Origin: an uncultured Bacteroidales bacterium
GTDB lineage: Bacteria; Bacteroidota; Bacteroidia; Bacteroidales; F082
DNA length: 64,000 bases
NCBI GenBank assembly: GCA_900317055.1
Contig: ONFF01000003.1
Span: 146,253-210,252 of the forward strand
Reading direction: 5' to 3'
The translations under genes were made by a program, and so were the position numbers. Under the pieces are notes generated by a model, which was given only the letters and a program-made list of their open reading frames with translations, did no database searches and was not told the origin of the DNA. Within the stretch, counting starts at the first letter, position 1, and the number at the start of each line of letters is the position of its first letter. Below, piece by piece: positions 61,001 through 64,000 of this stretch.

Positions 61001-64000
61001 TATCGTCAATACTTCATCTATCGTGATGGCGTGAAGGTTGGTGAGACTCAGGTGAACAACATTGGTAATACCACTTTCACTGAAGGTCCTCTGCCGTACA
61101 ATATGGCTGGTTACACCTACTATGTAACGGCTATCTACGATGAAGGCGAGAGCGCTCCGTCAGATCCTGTTACTGTGAAGGTTTCTGGCTACGGTGATGT
61201 GAACGGTCACGTCTTTGAGCAAGACGGCACGACTGGCGTTGCCAATGCCACTGTTACCATGGAAGGTCTGGACGAGTTTGGTGTTTCACACACCTACAAC
61301 TTCACCACCGATGGTCAAGGCTACTACACTGGTCATATCTATGCCGGTAGCTACAATGGTTCTGCTGCTTGCAACGGTTATCAGCCTGTTGACGCTCCCG
61401 TCCAAGGCAACCCGATTGCAATTGCCTATAACGAAACGACTTCTCCGATCGACTATATCCTCGACGAGAACTTCTATGCTCCTTGTGCAGTTATTGCCCA
61501 ATACTATCCTGACAGCTTGGATCCTCAATCACCGTTCGTGAAGGTGTACTGGGGCTGCGGTCTGCCTGGCAGCAATATCATCGAGGACTTCGAGACTGGC
61601 GACTTCAGCATGTTCGATTGGCAGCTTGATCCTACCTATCCTTGGAGCATCACCACTACCAACCCGTACGAAGGCACCTACTGCATGAAGAGCGGTGGCG
61701 CTGGCGTGGCCAATGTGGTGAGCAACATGTCTGTGGCTGTTGAGATTCCTGCTGACGGTGAGATGAGCTTCTTCGCCAAGATTTCTTGCGAAAACAGCTG
61801 GGACTATGGTTACTTCTATATTGATGGTGTTGAAAAGGGCAGCTTCACTGGTGCTGGTAACTGGGTTGAAAAGACCTATCCTATCACCGCTGGTACGCAC
61901 ACCTTCATGTGGAAATACACCAAGGATGGTAGCGTGAACAGCAACGACGACTGCTTCTATGTAGACTATATCAACTTCTACAAGCAACCAGAACCTGCTA
62001 TCCCTGGCATGACCTATGACTTTGAGAATAGCACCATGCAAGGCTGGACTTCAGTCGATGCCGACGGTGATGGTCACGGTTGGATGCTTGCAAGCGAGTT
62101 GATGAGTGGTGTCGCTGGTCACAACGGATCGTCCGACTTCGTCTTCTCACAGAGTTACGACAACAGCACTGGCGTTCTCTATCCTGACAACTACCTCGTT
62201 TCACCTCAGGTGCAGCTGGGTGGTGTTTTGAGATTCTATGCTTGCGCTCAGGATGCCAGCTATGCTGCTGAGCACTTTGGCGTTGCCGTTTCGACGACCA
62301 ACACCAACCCGAGCTCCTTCACCATGGTTCAGGAATGGACGATGAGTGCCAAGGCTGCTCCTGCTGACAATGGCAAACCCGTTCGCAACAGCCGCAGCGG
62401 CCGTGCACAAGGCAACTGGTATGAATACACTGTTGACCTGAGCGCCTACAGTGGCATGGGTTATGTGGCTATCCGTCACTTCAACTGCAGCGACATGTTC
62501 TACCTCGATGTTGATGACATCACCATCGGTGAACCTGGTAAGGGTATGGTTGACAACACCCGTAGACTTGATCACTACAGAGTGTATCGCACCAACTGCT
62601 ACAACGATGGTCCTTACACCGAAGAGAACACCGCCCTGTTGGCTTCTGTCTGGATGCCTGACACCGTCTACATCGACGTTGAATGGGCTGACCTCGCTCC
62701 TGGTGTTTACAAGTGGGGTGTCGGTTCCGTCTATTCTGGCAACCGCGGTGAAGAAATCGAAGGCGAAATCGCCTGGTCAGAACCTGTTGCAGTTGCTCCT
62801 GAAAAGGGCAACCGCGATCAAGTCTTTGACTTCGAAAACGGTCAGATTCCTGCTGGCTGGACCAACGACGCCACCTATCCTTGGACCGTGGTCAACAATG
62901 CTTACCCGGGTTACAATGGCACTTACTGCATCAAGAGTGGTAATGGCGGCATAGCCAACTCCACTTCTTCCATCAGCACTACTGTTGATTATGCCCAAGA
63001 TGGTACTGTTAGCTTCCTCGGTGGTTTCTGGGGTGAAGGCAGCAACGACTCTTATGATTGGGATAAGTGCAGATTCTATATCGATGGCAATATCATGATC
63101 GACTATGGCGCACACGATGCTTGGGAAAATGTCAGCTTCCCGGTTTCAGCTGGTAATCATACCTTCACTTGGACTTACAAGAAGGATAGTAGCGTGAACC
63201 CGACTGGTGATGCCTTCTTCGTTGACGATGTTACCTTCTCTACCAGTGGTGGTAGCGGCGGTGGCGGCAACAACGGTGGCTATGGTCCTGGCAACCAGCC
63301 CATCCAATTGCCTCGCGAGAGCGAAATCGTTTGGTCGAACTGCCTCGACAAGGACATGTGGCTTGATAATGTTACCGTGAACGTGTTGCTCAACAGCGCT
63401 GATAGCCCAGAGGGCACAACCGTTGACTTCACCAACCTGAACGAAGTTGAACAACAGAACTATCCTATTGATCAACTCGTCCTCGACGAAAGCGGCTTCT
63501 ATGCATTTGAGACCTTCCGCCGTGGTGACTATATCATCAATGTGCGTCACGAAGGCTATGAGCCCATCGACGACACTGTCAGCATCTGGGAGAACACCGA
63601 TCTCCGTTATGTGATGATTGAAATCTTCTACGGTATTGAAAACCTGTATGTCTCTCGTACTGGCTGGGCCATGTGGGATGAGGCTTACATTCCTGGTGGC
63701 GGTGGTGGCCAAGGCGGCGGCCAAGGCGACTCCTTCAGCGTGAACTTTGACGACGGTCAGATTCCTGCTGGTTGGACCATGATTGATGCCAACAACGACA
63801 ATTACAACTGGGTGCTTGGCTCGCAAATCGGTGGAGTCTACCTCGTTTCAGGTGCCAGCCTCGAAGGTTCTGGTCACAATTCATCAACTGACCTGATCTG
63901 CTCTGGTTCATACAGCAATGCTTCTGGTCAAGCCATTACTCCTGACAACTACCTTGTTTCGCCTCAGGTGACCCTCGGTGCTGGTTCAACCTTCAGCTTC
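58079..64000 (+). CDS. Giant secreted adhesin with choice-of-anchor-J and FnIII domains (3' end outside window)
   Basis: The frame runs from ATG 58079 to the window edge, 1974 codons with no stop seen. A signal peptide (KKKVFSLMMMLLLAVSGFVRA) comes first. Two copies of a beta-domain follow at about 26-185 (TVHDGSTTNSYIPVWG) and 420-600 (IGEGTNTSTYFPF). Choice-of-anchor-J/cleaved-adhesin domains lie at about 607-772, 1312-1487 and from 1886, each with YPDNYMISP or TPDNYLVSP-type motifs. Related MAM-like domains are near 1166-1300 and 1579-1720. A (Pro-Thr) linker at about 779-794, FnIII-like domains at 833-1038 and a carboxypeptidase-regulatory-like domain at 1040-1130 lie between. Such proteins are usual type IX secretion cargo; the C-terminal sorting domain would be beyond the window. 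Confidence 0.88.
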   Translation, partial: MKKKVFSLMMMLLLAVSGFVRAGEITVHDGSTTNSYIPVWGLWTDNSLQHEFVYPADELAVMNGAEITAMKFYTSSSYANVSWNGSFQVFLKEVGTTTLTSFLGTSDATLVYEGSLGVTSQEMVITLATPYTYNGGNLWVGVYYTATTGYSSSYWYGESVTGASIYGRSGNNYSVNSANFLPKTTFTFNGGGGGSVDQLHVKYMAGDVEVIDELNLGVRPAGAWMEPFDFTMYTTGSTYTVNILDFTPDDGMFTVAGEDLPFQVIRNNDVALNMNVNGTEAGVIERQFVAITEGDRAAHIWPLTVELYAPEVPDVWELACEEATTFPFVEIPANAHQTVLHNDYTLPFPEIEEGVDAVYKLVFDQDMILNASVTAGENGKVALYREGFEGEGGPMADNNYTGSVGGGGGAAGAPFEAQIGEGTNTSTYFPFHTLWNYSIGENLFLASELTEAGVTPAPMTSLSWYVSSTTCTTPQNNISIWMANVSDTELTTTSHTTAGMTLVYTGNNVLPVAGQWNEFVFNQGNFSWDGHSNILILCTRNNGSWEGSVSWQTHNPGFTAMSYHYSDTNGGYDVSSTSSTMYTSSTNRANIIMKGGGRNRDEVLFSDTFESGSLSNWTLVDADADGDDWQIATPAEYGIGNAHSGTYCASSWSWNSYTLYPDNYMISPLVDGATSINYYVSTNTAYPDHYAVMASSTGTSISDFVTVYEEDAFRGSNSNGVRSSMAQGSNREMSTWAAKSVTLPAGTKYVAFRHYNSDDMNYLFIDDVTVYGNGGVTPPTPPTPPTPPTPPTPTSEMSYGPVITDADVPAGTYYLVASSTTPNFEVTINADPMPCPAVEGFAFNPTPADNEDGVEPGSVTLRWNIPDYATGWRLVFGSTYYPDPNHVQTIIYPEDGSWSTTMANSYTVRNLWNNTNYFWHVEFNNNGSCPEGVSSPIWGFTTHLNIPQNLTADDYTVFNDEQITLHWNAVVDRTYRQYFIYRDGVKVGETQVNNIGNTTFTEGPLPYNMAGYTYYVTAIYDEGESAPSDPVTVKVSGYGDVNGHVFEQDGTTGVANATVTMEGLDEFGVSHTYNFTTDGQGYYTGHIYAGSYNGSAACNGYQPVDAPVQGNPIAIAYNETTSPIDYILDENFYAPCAVIAQYYPDSLDPQSPFVKVYWGCGLPGSNIIEDFETGDFSMFDWQLDPTYPWSITTTNPYEGTYCMKSGGAGVANVVSNMSVAVEIPADGEMSFFAKISCENSWDYGYFYIDGVEKGSFTGAGNWVEKTYPITAGTHTFMWKYTKDGSVNSNDDCFYVDYINFYKQPEPAIPGMTYDFENSTMQGWTSVDADGDGHGWMLASELMSGVAGHNGSSDFVFSQSYDNSTGVLYPDNYLVSPQVQLGGVLRFYACAQDASYAAEHFGVAVSTTNTNPSSFTMVQEWTMSAKAAPADNGKPVRNSRSGRAQGNWYEYTVDLSAYSGMGYVAIRHFNCSDMFYLDVDDITIGEPGKGMVDNTRRLDHYRVYRTNCYNDGPYTEENTALLASVWMPDTVYIDVEWADLAPGVYKWGVGSVYSGNRGEEIEGEIAWSEPVAVAPEKGNRDQVFDFENGQIPAGWTNDATYPWTVVNNAYPGYNGTYCIKSGNGGIANSTSSISTTVDYAQDGTVSFLGGFWGEGSNDSYDWDKCRFYIDGNIMIDYGAHDAWENVSFPVSAGNHTFTWTYKKDSSVNPTGDAFFVDDVTFSTSGGSGGGGNNGGYGPGNQPIQLPRESEIVWSNCLDKDMWLDNVTVNVLLNSADSPEGTTVDFTNLNEVEQQNYPIDQLVLDESGFYAFETFRRGDYIINVRHEGYEPIDDTVSIWENTDLRYVMIEIFYGIENLYVSRTGWAMWDEAYIPGGGGGQGGGQGDSFSVNFDDGQIPAGWTMIDANNDNYNWVLGSQIGGVYLVSGASLEGSGHNSSTDLICSGSYSNASGQAITPDNYLVSPQVTLGAGSTFSF

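Noticed and set aside
1-64000. tRNA, rRNA and riboswitch genes
   Set aside because: I found no convincing cloverleaf, rRNA segment or known riboswitch core by eye; covariance-model searches could not be run.

Overview
The window is a bacterial chromosome segment from the phylum Bacteroidota, most likely order Bacteroidales. It begins inside a PorX-type response regulator (type IX secretion) and contains Bacteroidota-style promoters (TAnnTTTG -7 boxes). It also has a Bacteroidota-type glycogen operon with a GT3 synthase fused to an alpha-glucan phosphorylase, and it ends inside a giant secreted adhesin with choice-of-anchor-J (cleaved-adhesin) domains. Genus and species cannot be set from the sequence alone.

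Layout. (1) 1-5071: housekeeping genes: porX (3' end), a small immunity-protein-like gene, tsaE, aroB, aroA and a lone LutA-type Fe-S protein. They are separated or invaded by small palindromic repeats. (2) 5142-42415: a surface-polysaccharide locus of about 37 kb, all on the + strand, mostly with overlapping or near-touching genes. It opens with WbpD/WbpE-type amino-sugar genes and an initiating sugar transferase. The ABC exporter permease (8203-9081) and ATPase (14426-15721) follow, split by glycosyltransferases and a LicD gene. Next come a TupA-type ATP-grasp protein with a duplicated C-terminal lobe and an acylation module (acyltransferase-3, ACP, KAS III, MBOAT, SGNH). Then comes an operon for a modified deoxysugar (NDP-hexose 2,3-dehydratase, Gfo/Idh reductase, aminotransferase, ATP-grasp ligase, second PLP enzyme, PglD-like transferase, MaoC, HpcH/HpaI lyase). 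Further glycosyltransferases, an epimerase, a polytopic membrane protein, and FemAB, DUF354 and deacetylase-like genes complete the locus. (3) 42508-46677: a Wza-type lipoprotein, a Wzc-type tyrosine kinase with a Tyr-Gly repeat tail, and a CpsB/YwqE-type phosphatase. (4) 46781-48910 (minus): an M3 peptidase lipoprotein. (5) 49033-57809: a glycogen operon (debranching enzyme with an N-terminal frameshift, GT4 synthase-like, GH57, GT3-GT35 fusion), closed by a strong terminator. (6) 58079-64000: a giant adhesin, open at the window edge.

The sugar genes appear to build an acidic or amino-sugar glycan with unusual acyl decorations, assembled on a lipid carrier and exported by an ABC transporter, with Wza/Wzc/CpsB encoded next door. 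The combination of PorX, WbpD/WbpE-like enzymes and a probable type IX cargo recalls the A-LPS that anchors type IX cargo in Porphyromonas. That link is an inference.

The most notable observations are: the 25.1-32.7 kb operon, predicted to make an N-acylated 4-amino-2,4,6-trideoxyhexose with its own acyl-CoA enzymes; the ACP/KAS III/MBOAT/SGNH acylation module; a 20-bp tandem duplication that frameshifts the debranching enzyme; a palindromic repeat translated inside AroA; the mosaic ABC ATPase; and the 16-tyrosine Gly-Tyr tract of the Wzc kinase.
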